From Mesorhizobium erdmanii USDA 3471 (GTDB taxonomy: Bacteria > Pseudomonadota > Alphaproteobacteria > Rhizobiales > Rhizobiaceae), in the NCBI RefSeq assembly GCF_000472705.1, contig NZ_AXAE01000023.1, forward strand, positions 64,501 through 128,500: DNA of 64,000 nt, given 5' to 3'. Under the pieces are notes generated by a model. It was not told where the DNA came from and did not search any database. It saw nothing but the letters and a program-made list of their open reading frames with translations. Positions 8,883-16,913 of the stretch are shown here, piece after piece (position 1 is the stretch's first letter; each line of letters starts with the position of its first letter). Made by a program: the position numbers and the translations under genes.

Positions 8883-9865
8883 GCGCCGGCCTCGCCAGCG
8901 CCGACGCGAGGGTCGAGGAAGGCATAGGCGATGTCGACGAGAAGATTGATGAGGATGACAAGGACGGCGCTGGTGAGAATGATGCCGAGCAGCAGCGGCG
9001 TGTCGCGCGCGCTCACCGCTTCCTGCGCTAGCCGGCCGAGGCCGGGAACGGAAAACACGCTCTCGATGACGACGCTGCCGCCGAGCATCTGCGCCGATTG
9101 GAGGCCGAGCATGGTGACCAGCGGCAGCAGCGCGTTGCGGGCGATATGGGAAAGCACGATGCGCCGGCGCGAAAGCCCCCTGGCGCGGGCGGCCAGCACG
9201 AAATCCTGGCGCCAGGCCTCGGCCATGCCGGCGCGCATCATGCGCAGATAAAGCGCCAGATAGATGAAGCCCAGCGCGGAAACCGGCAGGACGAGGTGAA
9301 CGGCGATGTCGACGGCGCGGTCGCGGCCGGTCTTGTCCGAAGCGAGTGTCTCGATGCCGCCGATTGGCAGCCAGCGGAGATCGACGGCAAAGATGACGAT
9401 CAGCACAAGGCCGAGCCAGAAACCCGGCACGGCATAGAGCGCCAGCGAGCCGATCGAGAGGAATCGGTCGCGGAAACTGCCGGGGCGGGCGCCGGCATAG
9501 ATACCGAGAGCGGAACCGAGCCCGAAGGACAACGCGGTGGCGCTGACCATCAGCAACAGCGTGTTGGGCAGGCGCTCCAGGATGACGTCGCGGATCGGCC
9601 TGGAAAAGGTCACCGACTGGCCGAGATCAAGATGCAGCAGCGCCCAAAGATAGTTGGCCAACCGCGTCAGCTCCGACTGGTCGAGGCCCCAGCGATGGCG
9701 CAGCAATTCGATCATGCCGGCGTCGCCGCCGGTGGAGACGATATAGGCATCGACGGCATCGCCGGGGGCTGCTTCGAGGAGCAGAAAGGTGCCGATCACG
9801 ACAATCAGCAGCACGAAGATGCTGCCGACGAGACGGCGGCGAATGAGGGTGAGGGCGCGGGTCAT
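8879..9865 (-). CDS. Oligopeptide-type ABC importer permease (DppB family)
   Basis: A 328-residue permease with N-terminal MTRALTLIRRRLVGSI and membrane segments typical of DppB, including a coupling loop near LSHIARNALLPLVTMLG. The frame is open to an earlier ATG at 9892, but the ATG at 9863-9865 gives the standard DppB beginning and was chosen. A very long hairpin (9910-9988) separates it from the binding-protein gene upstream. Confidence 0.92.
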   Translation of the reverse strand: MTRALTLIRRRLVGSIFVLLIVVIGTFLLLEAAPGDAVDAYIVSTGGDAGMIELLRHRWGLDQSELTRLANYLWALLHLDLGQSVTFSRPIRDVILERLPNTLLLMVSATALSFGLGSALGIYAGARPGSFRDRFLSIGSLALYAVPGFWLGLVLIVIFAVDLRWLPIGGIETLASDKTGRDRAVDIAVHLVLPVSALGFIYLALYLRMMRAGMAEAWRQDFVLAARARGLSRRRIVLSHIARNALLPLVTMLGLQSAQMLGGSVVIESVFSVPGLGRLAQEAVSARDTPLLLGIILTSAVLVILINLLVDIAYAFLDPRVGAGEAGA

Positions 9866-9909
9866 GACGAAGCCCGGCTGAGGCCATGCCACGAACGTAG
9901 CGCTCTACG

Positions 9910-9988
9910 GCGCCCCCCTCTGCCCTGCCCGTCCTCCGCAGCAGCTGCGCTGCAGCTGCGGAGGGTCGGGCAGGGCAGAGGGGGGCGC
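9910..9988 (-). terminator. Very long hairpin between binding-protein and permease genes
   Basis: A 22-bp perfect outer stem (9910-9931 pairs with 9967-9988) encloses a second 9-bp stem (CCTCCGCAG at 9933-9941 with CTGCGGAGG at 9956-9964). The almost pure G/C arms make it extremely stable. No T-run follows on either strand, so it probably protects the binding-protein message or attenuates read-through into the permease genes. Confidence 0.75.
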
Positions 9989-10044
9989 GAAGGAACTCTC
10001 ATTCTCAAAGCTGAGCACCCCGAAAAGCAATCCGCAAGGAAAGA

Positions 10045-11655
10045 TCAGCCAGCCAGATACGTGTCCGCCCAGTTCGACACCGCCCAGCGCGGATTGTTGG
10101 CGATGTTGCCGAGCTTGTCACTCGCCACGCTAATGAAACTCCATTCGGCGACGTTGATCAGCGGCAGGTCTGCCGCGACCTCTTTTTGGAACTCCTTGTA
10201 GAGGTCGGTGCGGGCCGTGGTGTCGAGCGTCTCGGAGGCCTTGGCGATCAGCGCGTCGAGCGCGTCGTTCTTGTAGCCGCCCTGGTTGGAGAACGGCACG
10301 CCGTCGGCAATGCCGCTCTGCACCAGGATGGTGGTCGAGATCGCCGGGTCGCCGCGGAACACCGGCGGGCCGACGGCGAGGTCGAAGGCATGGTCGGTGT
10401 AGACGGCCTTGATGTGGGCGGCGGAGTCGTTGTTGACCAGTTCCGCGTCGATGCCTATTGCCGCCAGCGCCTGGCGCAGATAGTCGCCGAACTGCTTGGT
10501 CTCGTTGAAATAGGGCGCCGGCAAAAGTTTGAGCGTGAAGCGCTTGCCGTCCGGGCCTTTCTTATAGCCGGCCTCGTCGAGCAAAGCGTTGGCTTTGGCG
10601 ACATCGAATGGATAGGTCGGCACGTCGGCGGTGTAGAATTGCGGATCGTTCTTCGGCACCGGGCCGGTGGCGGTCGCGGCATAGCCGAGGAACACCGTCT
10701 TGACGACGAAATCCTTGTCGATGGCATGCGCGATGGCCTGGCGAACTTTCACGTCGGCCAGTTCCTTGCGGCGATGGTTGATCTCAACGACGAGCTGGTA
10801 GGTCAGCCCTTCGTAGCCCTTGGAGATCACCCTCAGTCCCGGCACCTTGGAGATGCGGCCGAGGTCGGCCAGCGGCACGGCGGAGAAGGCGGCGAGCTGG
10901 ATTTCCCCGGCTTCCAGCGCGTTCGCGGCCGACGTGCGGTCGGGCAGCACCTGGTAGATGATCTCGTCGAGCCAGGGTTCGTCCTTGCCCCAGTAATCGG
11001 TGTTCTTCGTCAGTCGGTAGTATTGGCCGGCCTTGTACTCGCCGAATTTGAACGGACCGGTGCCGATGGGAGCGTTGTTGGCCGGATTGTCCTCGATCTT
11101 GCCGACCTCGTAGATGTGCTTCGGCACGACGCTCGACAGCGCCGGCAGGGCATTGCGGATCAGCTGGAACGGCGTCGGCTTGGCGAATTTGAACACGGCG
11201 GTGAGATCGTCCGGCGTGTCGACGGCGGCCAGATCCTTGAACACGGTGCGGCCGAGATTCTGCAGCGGCTTCCAGATCTGTAGCGCCGAGAAGGCGACGT
11301 CGGCCGAGGTGAACGGCTTGCCGTCATGCCATTTGACGCCGTCGCGCAGTTTGAACGTTACCGAGAGGCCATCGGCGGCACCCTCCCAGCCCAGCGCCAG
11401 CCTGGGGGCAAGCCCGTCCTTGCCGTCGAAGGAGGCTTCGGCCAGCGTTTCGACGATCTTGCTGGAGATGAAGAAGACGCCGTTGGAAGCGACGATCGCC
11501 GGATTGAGGTTGCGCGGTTCTGAATCAGCGGCAAGGACCAGGCGTCCACCCTTCTTCGGCGTCTGCGCCCGGCCAAGTGTCGGCATGGCGGTGGAGGCGA
11601 GCAGCATCGCTGAACCGGCAAGCATTTTGCGCCTTGAAATCGTGAAACCTGACAT
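10045..11655 (-). CDS. Family 5 periplasmic binding protein (peptide/nickel/oligosaccharide importer)
   Basis: A 536-residue secreted protein that delivers ligand to the four transporter components downstream. The N-terminus has a twin-arginine-like signal (SRRKM at about residues 7-11, then a hydrophobic run and ALGRAQ-type cleavage region). Family 5 features include DGVKWHDGKPFTSADV near residue 105, the GTGPFKFGEY segment and VRQAIAHAIDK. The frame is open upstream to 12768, but the ATG at 11653-11655 gives a proper signal peptide. It is the first gene of the operon and faces the operator region at 11836-11935. Ligand unknown; family 5 proteins also bind sugars and opines. Confidence 0.9.
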   Translation of the reverse strand: MSGFTISRRKMLAGSAMLLASTAMPTLGRAQTPKKGGRLVLAADSEPRNLNPAIVASNGVFFISSKIVETLAEASFDGKDGLAPRLALGWEGAADGLSVTFKLRDGVKWHDGKPFTSADVAFSALQIWKPLQNLGRTVFKDLAAVDTPDDLTAVFKFAKPTPFQLIRNALPALSSVVPKHIYEVGKIEDNPANNAPIGTGPFKFGEYKAGQYYRLTKNTDYWGKDEPWLDEIIYQVLPDRTSAANALEAGEIQLAAFSAVPLADLGRISKVPGLRVISKGYEGLTYQLVVEINHRRKELADVKVRQAIAHAIDKDFVVKTVFLGYAATATGPVPKNDPQFYTADVPTYPFDVAKANALLDEAGYKKGPDGKRFTLKLLPAPYFNETKQFGDYLRQALAAIGIDAELVNNDSAAHIKAVYTDHAFDLAVGPPVFRGDPAISTTILVQSGIADGVPFSNQGGYKNDALDALIAKASETLDTTARTDLYKEFQKEVAADLPLINVAEWSFISVASDKLGNIANNPRWAVSNWADTYLAG

Positions 11656-11835
11656 GATCGAACTCCGTCCTCTCCGCACCCGATCCGGCGCGACAACACC
11701 CCTCGAATGCCGGCATCGGCATCCTTGCGGCGCGATTATGGGCCTTGCCGAGGGTTTCGCCAGAGACGGAATTGGCGCATCCTGGCTTGGCTTTGAAATT
11801 TTCGTCCGCTGGACCAGTTCTGGAGATCGGTTCAA

Positions 11836-11868
11836 TTCACCATATCTGGTAGGACCAGATCTGGTGAA
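11836..11868. promoter_or_regulatory. 33-bp near-perfect palindrome, candidate GntR/FadR-type operator
   Basis: The core ATCTGGT-AGG-ACCAGAT (11844-11860) is a perfect palindrome. The symmetry continues outward through TTCACCA on the left and TGGTGAA on the right, with only one mismatched pair (11843/11861). TGGT-N3-ACCA matches the general operator form of FadR-subfamily GntR regulators. The same ATCTGGT half-sites recur at 16561-16577, and weaker versions occur at 16737, 32325 and 32505. The outer arms could provide a second dimer site. Confidence 0.7.
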
Positions 11869-11918
11869 CGGGCTACGGATGACGACCTGGTGACCGCAAA
11901 TCCGCGCACGCCATGCAT

Positions 11919-11935
11919 TTCTGGCTAGACCAGAA
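11919..11935. promoter_or_regulatory. Second candidate operator of the ATCTGGT/ACCAGAT family
   Basis: TTCTGG-CTAGA-CCAGAA is a 6-5-6 inverted repeat about 75 bases from the 33-bp palindrome. Centre and spacing match the TCTGG-N5-CCAGA core of the other sites, although the TGGT/ACCA symmetry is broken at one position on the left (TGGC). Confidence 0.55.
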
Positions 11936-12018
11936 TGGGAAAAATGGTGCAGATTTGATCGACAGCCACGGATCCGGCGCGCAACAGCGTTGATCCCAGG
12001 CAATTCAGGGAGAGAGAC

Positions 12019-13209
12019 ATGAACATCGCGCCGGGCAAGAATGCCGTCAGCACTATCCCGTTCGACCAGGCAAGGGTCGATCGGTTGATGGAGGAGGCCG
12101 GCATCGATGTGCTGCTCGCCACCTCCAAGCACAACACGCAATATCTGTTGGGCGGCTACAAGTTCATCTTCTTCGCCGCCATGGATGCAATCGGCCACAG
12201 CCGTTACCTGCCAATCGTCGTCTATGAGAAGGGCGGGCCGGACCATGCCGCCTATATCGGCAACCGCATGGAAGGCGGCGAGCACCAGAACAATCCGTTC
12301 TGGACGCCGACGCTGCATGCCGCCTGCTGGGGCACGCTGGATGCCGCCAACCTTGCCGTCGAGCATTTGCGCAAGATCGGTAAAGCGGATGCGCGCATCG
12401 GTATCGAGCCCGGCTTCCTGCCGTCGGATGCCTGCATGCTGATCCGCAAGGCGCTGCCGGACGCCAGGCTGGTCGACGCGACTGGCATGCTGGAGAACAT
12501 GCGCGCCATCAAGACCGACGCGGAACTGGAGAAGCTGCGCACGGCCTCGGAACTGATCACCGATTCGATGCTGGCGACCATTGCCTGGGCGCGCGAAGGC
12601 ACGACCAAAGCCGAGATGATCGAGCAGACCAGGCGCGAGGAGACCAATCGCGGCGCGCATTTCGAATATTGCCTGCTGACGCTGGGCTCCAGCCACAACC
12701 GTGCCGCTTCGAGCCAAGCCTGGAAGAAGGGCGAGGTGCTGTCGATCGATTCCGGCGGTAATTATCACGGCTATATCGGCGATCTCTGCCGCATGGGCAT
12801 TCTGGGGGAACCGGATGCCGAACTGGAAGATTTGCTGGCCGAGGTGGAGACGGTGCAGCAGGCGGCGTTCTCGAAGGTCCGGGCGGGCACGCTGGGCGGC
12901 GACATGATTTCACATGCCGAGGGCGTGCTGAAGAAATCCAAGGTCGCGGCCTATACGGATTTCTTCGCCCACGGCATGGGCCTGATCACACATGAAGCGC
13001 CGTTCCTGATGACAAACCATCCGGTGGCCTATGAAGGCACCTACGCGGCCAAGCCGCTGGAAGAAGATATGGTGCTGTCGGTGGAAACGACCATGCTTCA
13101 CCCGACACGCGGCTTCATCAAGCTGGAAGATACGCTGGCCGTGACGGATATCGGCTATGTGATGTTCGGGGACCGGGGCCGGGGTTGGAACAGGGGTGGC
13201 ACTCTATAG
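12019..13209 (+). CDS. M24-family metallopeptidase (Xaa-Pro dipeptidase/creatinase-like)
   Basis: A 396-residue cytoplasmic protein with the two-domain pita-bread fold: an N-terminal creatinase-like domain (about 1-165) and a C-terminal catalytic domain. The five metal ligands appear intact: Asp in SIDSGG (about 245), Asp in IGDLCRMG, His in AHGMGL, Glu in SVETTM and Glu in KLEDTL. Such enzymes cleave Xaa-Pro peptides or related C-N bonds (creatine, dimethylsulfonio compounds, ectoine derivatives). It shares its promoter region with the divergent family 5 importer, so it may process the imported compound. Substrate unknown. Confidence 0.9.
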   Translation: MNIAPGKNAVSTIPFDQARVDRLMEEAGIDVLLATSKHNTQYLLGGYKFIFFAAMDAIGHSRYLPIVVYEKGGPDHAAYIGNRMEGGEHQNNPFWTPTLHAACWGTLDAANLAVEHLRKIGKADARIGIEPGFLPSDACMLIRKALPDARLVDATGMLENMRAIKTDAELEKLRTASELITDSMLATIAWAREGTTKAEMIEQTRREETNRGAHFEYCLLTLGSSHNRAASSQAWKKGEVLSIDSGGNYHGYIGDLCRMGILGEPDAELEDLLAEVETVQQAAFSKVRAGTLGGDMISHAEGVLKKSKVAAYTDFFAHGMGLITHEAPFLMTNHPVAYEGTYAAKPLEEDMVLSVETTMLHPTRGFIKLEDTLAVTDIGYVMFGDRGRGWNRGGTL

Positions 13210-13228
13210 AGGCGAAGGCTGGCGCCGC

Positions 13229-13275
13229 CCCTCATCTGCCTGCCGGCATCTTCTCCCCGTGGAACGGGGAGAAGG
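13229..13275. repeat. Rhizobial palindromic intergenic repeat
   Basis: CGCCCCTCATCTGCCTGCCG is followed by TTCTCCCCGT-GGA-ACGGGGAGAA (13251-13273), a 10-bp stem with 3-base loop. I recognise this combination as a repeat class scattered through rhizobial genomes. It sits between the convergent M24 peptidase and cupin genes, where it could act as a bidirectional transcript end. Confidence 0.55.
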
Positions 13276-13314
13276 GTGCAGCGTCGATGGCAGCGCTACC
13301 CTGGAACAAGTTGA

Positions 13315-13731
13315 TCACTTCCCAGCCGGCAATAACCTGAAATCCGGAAGCTCCCTTAGCACCAACTCCGGACCCGCCGGCGAATAGACGACAAACAGCT
13401 GCATCGGCCCGTCGCCGGTGTTCAGCGTCGAGTGAAAACGGCTTTCCGGAACATAGATGGTGCAGCCTGGCCCGACCTTCTCGATCACCGGATTGCCCTT
13501 CTCGTCCTCGACCATCTGTTCGCCATTGCCCGAGATGACGAAGATAATTTCCTCGGCGCCGGGATGGTTGTGGCGCGTATGGCCCTTGCCCGACGGCAGG
13601 TCGACGACGCCGCCGGAAAAGCGCGTCGCGCCGTTCACTTCCGGGGCCACTGTCAGCGCCAGTCTGCCCCAGTCGAAGCCGAAGGCGCTGACGTCCTTCG
13701 GATAGACAAACACCTTGCTCTTGTCGGTCAT
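13315..13731 (-). CDS. Small cupin-domain protein
   Basis: A 138-residue single-domain cupin. The first metal-binding motif is visible as RHNHPGAEEIIFVISG (His-x-His with downstream Glu, about residues 53-68), and the second has SRFHSTLN with one His. Such proteins act as sugar isomerases, dioxygenases or ligand-binding proteins. It is the last gene of a three-gene operon with the TIM-barrel (3-base gap) and Tm-1-like proteins. No specific activity can be assigned. Confidence 0.85.
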   Translation of the reverse strand: MTDKSKVFVYPKDVSAFGFDWGRLALTVAPEVNGATRFSGGVVDLPSGKGHTRHNHPGAEEIIFVISGNGEQMVEDEKGNPVIEKVGPGCTIYVPESRFHSTLNTGDGPMQLFVVYSPAGPELVLRELPDFRLLPAGK

Positions 13732-13734
13732 CTC

Positions 13735-14601
13735 TCATCCCTTCTTTTTCTTCGTGGTCGCTTTGTCGCCGCCCGGCGTGACGGCCTTGAAATCGGCCGT
13801 CTGCTTGGCGATCGCGGCTTCCGCCGGCAATCGCTCCATCGAGCTCGCGCCATAGAAGCCATGCAGCCCCTTACAGCGGTCGAGAATGTAGCGGGCGTCA
13901 TCCGGCATCGAGATCGGGCCGCCATGGCAAAGCAGGATGACTTCCTTGCGCACCGAGCGGGCAGCCTCGGCGATGGCATCGATGGCGACCACGCAGTCGT
14001 CGAGCGACTTCGCCGATGTGGCGCCGATAGAGCCGCCTGTGGTCACGCCCATATGGGCGACGACGATGTCGGCGCCGGCCTTGGTCATGGCGCGCGCCTC
14101 GTCGGGGTTGAAGACATAGGGCGTGGTCAACAGGTCGAGCTTGCGTGCCTCGGCGATCATGTCGACCTCGAGCCCGAAGCCCATTCCCGTCTCCTCGAAG
14201 CTCTGCCGCATGCTGCCGTCGAACAGGCCGATGGTCGGGAAATTCTGTACCCCGGAAAAGCCCATCGTCTTCAACTCAGCTAGAAGCAGCGGCATGATGA
14301 CGAACGGGTCGGTGCCGTTGACGCCGGCCAGCACCGGCGTGTGTCTGACCACCGGCAACACCTCATAGGCCATCTCCTTGACGATCTCGTTGGCATTGCC
14401 ATAGGCGAGCAGGCCGGCGGCCGAGCCGCGCCCGGCCATGCGGTAGCGGCCGGAATTGTAGATAATGATGAGGTCGATGCCGCCGGCTTCCTCGGCCTTG
14501 GCCGACAGGCCGGTGCCGGCGCCGCCGCCGACGATCGACATACCCTTGTCGATCATCCCCCGGAATTTCTTCAGTATGTCCTTGCGCGGTATTGCGGGCA
14601 T
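13735..14601 (-). CDS. PEP-hydrolase-like TIM-barrel protein (Tm-1 C-terminal-type domain)
   Basis: A 288-residue protein of the phosphoenolpyruvate hydrolase-like/TIM-barrel signal family. Visible family features are an N-terminal glycine-rich segment GGGAGTGLSAKAEEAG (about 25-40), YNSGRYRMAGRGS, and near the C-terminus CHGGPISMPDDARY. The lysine-rich tail (TTKKKKG) is unusual. The frame is open beyond the ATG, but the ATG at 14599-14601, ten bases after the Tm-1-like gene, is natural. In plants and some fungi this domain is fused behind a Tm-1-type ATP-binding domain, the same order as the two genes here. Biochemical role uncertain. Confidence 0.85.
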   Translation of the reverse strand: MPAIPRKDILKKFRGMIDKGMSIVGGGAGTGLSAKAEEAGGIDLIIIYNSGRYRMAGRGSAAGLLAYGNANEIVKEMAYEVLPVVRHTPVLAGVNGTDPFVIMPLLLAELKTMGFSGVQNFPTIGLFDGSMRQSFEETGMGFGLEVDMIAEARKLDLLTTPYVFNPDEARAMTKAGADIVVAHMGVTTGGSIGATSAKSLDDCVVAIDAIAEAARSVRKEVILLCHGGPISMPDDARYILDRCKGLHGFYGASSMERLPAEAAIAKQTADFKAVTPGGDKATTKKKKG

Positions 14602-14611
14602 TTTCTGGATC

Positions 14612-15808
14612 TCACTGTCTGGCGATGTCGAGAAAGGCAGCGGTCGCGGCCTTGGCGAATTCGGGGTCGTTGATGTGCAGCGGCAGGCGTGTGACGCGGC
14701 GTGTGACAGTCGGCTGTATGGTGCGCTCGATGGCTTCGAACAGGACGGCGTCGGCTTCCGGGTCAAAGAAAGCGCCGCCCTCGATGTCGAGCGCCGAGAC
14801 GCCCTTTTCCGGGATGAGAAAATGTACCGGCCCATCGCAAAGGGCGAGCCTGCCGCCGATCCACTCGCCGATCGCGCGACATTCGTCGGCGGTGGTGCGC
14901 ATCAGCGTGACGTTGGGATTGTGCTCGTAGAACAGTCTTCCCCGATACTGTTCGGGAATGGTCGCGGGTGCCCAGAAATTGACCATGTCGAGCGCGCCGA
15001 CCGAGCCGACATAGGGCAGCCGAGTGCGAGCGATCGCGCCGAAGCGATCCTGCGTCGCCGGCAGCACGCCGCCGAACAGCAGATCGCAGACCTCGGTCGT
15101 GGTGATGTCGATGACGCCGGACAGCAGGCCGCTGTCGGCCAGCTTTTCCATGCTGCGGCCGCCGGTACCGGTGGCGTGGAAGACCATGCAGTCATATTCA
15201 GTGCGGAGCTGATCAGCGATCGCGGTCACGCAAGGCGTGGTGACACCGAACATGGTCAGTCCGATCGACGGCTTGCCGTCGGGCGCCGGCGCGGGCCTCG
15301 CCGCCATGCCCGATATCGCCTGGGCGGCATTGTGCAGCACGACGCGGGAGAGCCGGTTCAGGCCGGCCATGTCGGTCACCGATGGCATCATGATGATGTC
15401 GGAGACGTCGACATAGGGAGCCGTGTCACCCGAGGCGAGCGTCGAGACCATGATCTTCGGCAGACCGAGCGGCAGGGCGCGCATGCCCGCGGTGATGATC
15501 GAAGTGCCGCCGCCGCCGCCTATCCCGATCAAGGCGGCAATGTCGTTTCGCGATTGAATGAAGCCGGTGAAGGCGACGCCCATGGCGGCAACCGCGGCGC
15601 CACGGTCATCGCCGCCGAGTACAGCGGCGCTGCCGCCAGGATGATAGGGGGCAATTTCCTTCGCCGGGATGTCTACGGGAACGGTGGCGTCGCGTGTTCC
15701 GACATCGACGCGGCAAACGCCGGCGCCGGTGGCGGCGATGGCATCGGCCAGGAAGGCGAGTTCCTCGCCCTTGGTGTCGGCGGTGCCCACGACGTAAATG
15801 CGCTTCAT
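14612..15808 (-). CDS. Tm-1-like ATP-binding domain protein (UPF0261 family)
   Basis: A 398-residue protein of the UPF0261/Tm-1-like family, named after the N-terminal half of tomato Tm-1, which blocks tobamovirus replication. The start at 15806-15808 gives the typical MKRIYVVGTADTKGEEL opening, and a nucleotide-binding glycine run GIGGGGGTS lies near residue 92. Bacterial members have no firmly established reaction and lie in catabolic operons beside the PEP-hydrolase-like TIM barrel, as here. It is first in an operon with the TIM barrel and a cupin and divergent from a TetR regulator, whose ATG is 51 bases away. Confidence 0.87.
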   Translation of the reverse strand: MKRIYVVGTADTKGEELAFLADAIAATGAGVCRVDVGTRDATVPVDIPAKEIAPYHPGGSAAVLGGDDRGAAVAAMGVAFTGFIQSRNDIAALIGIGGGGGTSIITAGMRALPLGLPKIMVSTLASGDTAPYVDVSDIIMMPSVTDMAGLNRLSRVVLHNAAQAISGMAARPAPAPDGKPSIGLTMFGVTTPCVTAIADQLRTEYDCMVFHATGTGGRSMEKLADSGLLSGVIDITTTEVCDLLFGGVLPATQDRFGAIARTRLPYVGSVGALDMVNFWAPATIPEQYRGRLFYEHNPNVTLMRTTADECRAIGEWIGGRLALCDGPVHFLIPEKGVSALDIEGGAFFDPEADAVLFEAIERTIQPTVTRRVTRLPLHINDPEFAKAATAAFLDIARQ

Positions 15809-15859
15809 GGGCGGTTCCCGGGTCATTGCAAATTTTTGAGACGCGCGTATCATATTGAT

Positions 15860-16555
15860 ATGGATATCTCACGTCAACGATCCACTGCAAGCGGCCGCAC
15901 CGAACTGGGAAGCGGCGAGACCGCCGAGCGTGGACCGCGGGCGCGGACAAAACGGCTGATGCTGGAGACGGCGACACGGCTGATGCAGGCGGGCGTCACG
16001 CCGTCGGTCAGCGAGGTGGCGGAGGCGGCCGAAGTTTCCCGTGCCACCGCCTATCGCTATTTCCCGAGCCAGGCGGCGCTTGTGCAGGCCGTCGTCGACG
16101 AGGGGCTGGGCCCAATCCTCACATGGCAATCGACCGCGGCGGACGCCGAGCGCCGGGTGGCGGAACTGTTCGACACGGCGATGCCGCGCATCGAGGCTTT
16201 TGAAGCGACGTTCAAGGCGGCGCTGAAGCTGTCGCTCGATCAATGGGCGCGGCGCCAGGCCGGCACGCTGGGCGGCGAACCGGCCTTCACGCGCGGTCAT
16301 CGTATCGACTTGCTGCAGGAGGCGATCGCACCGCTCAAGGGGCAGTTGCCGCCGCGCGATTTCAAGCGCCTGGCGCAGGCCCTGTCGCTGATTTTCGGCG
16401 TCGAGGTGCTGATAGTGCTCAAGGATATATGGGGGTTGGACAGCCGCAGGACGCGGTCTGTCGCGCAATGGGCGGCAGCCGCACTGGTGCGCGCGGCTGT
16501 GGCCGAATCGAGCGGTGAAGGAGGCGGCGACGATTCAAGAGTGGCCGTGGAGTAG
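15860..16555 (+). CDS. TetR-family transcriptional regulator
   Basis: A 231-residue regulator with an N-terminal TetR helix-turn-helix (about residues 48-72, TPSVSEVAEAAEVSRATAYRYF) and a helical ligand-binding C-terminal domain. The frame is open far upstream on the plus strand, but that part is antisense to the Tm-1-like gene; the ATG at 15860 fits the family. An inverted repeat GATAT-GG-ATATC (15857-15868) overlaps the start codon and could be part of its own operator. Likely target: the divergent Tm-1-like/TIM-barrel/cupin operon. Confidence 0.85.
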   Translation: MDISRQRSTASGRTELGSGETAERGPRARTKRLMLETATRLMQAGVTPSVSEVAEAAEVSRATAYRYFPSQAALVQAVVDEGLGPILTWQSTAADAERRVAELFDTAMPRIEAFEATFKAALKLSLDQWARRQAGTLGGEPAFTRGHRIDLLQEAIAPLKGQLPPRDFKRLAQALSLIFGVEVLIVLKDIWGLDSRRTRSVAQWAAAALVRAAVAESSGEGGGDDSRVAVE

Positions 16556-16560
16556 GCCCT

Positions 16561-16577
16561 ATCTGGTTCGACCAGAT
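16561..16577. promoter_or_regulatory. Perfect ATCTGGT-N3-ACCAGAT operator-like palindrome
   Basis: ATCTGGT-TCG-ACCAGAT has exactly the same half-sites as the core of the 33-bp palindrome at 11836-11868, and differs only in the 3-base spacer. It lies upstream of the MalE-type importer operon. The form fits a FadR-subfamily GntR protein. Confidence 0.7.
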
Positions 16578-16736
16578 TTGCATGCCGACTATCAATATTA
16601 CCCCTGGCGCTCAGGGCTGCACAACGCCTCTGCGTATCACTGAGTAGGAAAATCGTTGGAAAACAGGCGGATAAAGCTTGAATTCCGCTGGAATGGCCAA
16701 GTCCCCGTCCCAAGAAAAGGCTTGACGTCGACGCTA

Positions 16737-16753
16737 AATTGGTAATACCAGAT
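16737..16753. promoter_or_regulatory. Related operator-like site
   Basis: AATTGGT-AAT-ACCAGAT carries one perfect ACCAGAT half-site and one imperfect half, separated by the same spacer AAT as the site at 32505-32521. It is about 160 bases before the binding-protein start. Confidence 0.55.
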
Positions 16754-16913
16754 TAGAAAAGAAAAGTGGGTCAAAAGTGAGGGCTGCGATCCATTTTCCG
16801 GCAGGGCGAGGAGGCCCGGAACCGGAAAGGTGCGATCACGGGAGGAACTACCGGAGCCGGCCCCGTTGCCGGTTCTCATGACAGGTAGAATGCGCACAAG
16901 GGAGGAAATCATT

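Larger units (their letters stand above)
11656..12018. other. Divergent regulatory region between family 5 importer and M24 peptidase
   Basis: No gene is seen in these 363 bases. The region holds a 33-bp near-perfect palindrome (11836-11868) and a second TTCTGG-N5-CCAGAA palindrome (11919-11935), annotated separately. A ribosome-binding site (AGGGAGAGA) precedes the ATG at 12019. Both divergent operons are likely controlled from here. Confidence 0.6.
16556..16913. other. 358-base regulatory region before two-ATPase importer operon
   Basis: No gene is seen. The region begins, six bases after the TetR stop, with a perfect ATCTGGT-TCG-ACCAGAT palindrome, has a second related site at 16737-16753, and ends with a strong ribosome-binding site GGGAGGAAATC before the ATG at 16914. 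Confidence 0.6.

Noticed and set aside
9910..9988. Rho-independent terminator
   Set aside because: The stem is very strong but no T-run follows on either strand, and the genes on both sides belong to one importer, so attenuation or message protection is favoured.
11656..12768. N-terminal extension of the family 5 binding-protein frame up to 12768
   Set aside because: It would overlap the M24 peptidase and the operators, and the ATG at 11655 gives a proper twin-arginine-like signal peptide.
14465..15859. Long plus-strand frame joined in front of the TetR gene
   Set aside because: It is antisense to the TIM-barrel and Tm-1-like genes; high-GC codon bias creates such shadow frames, and the TetR fold begins at 15860.
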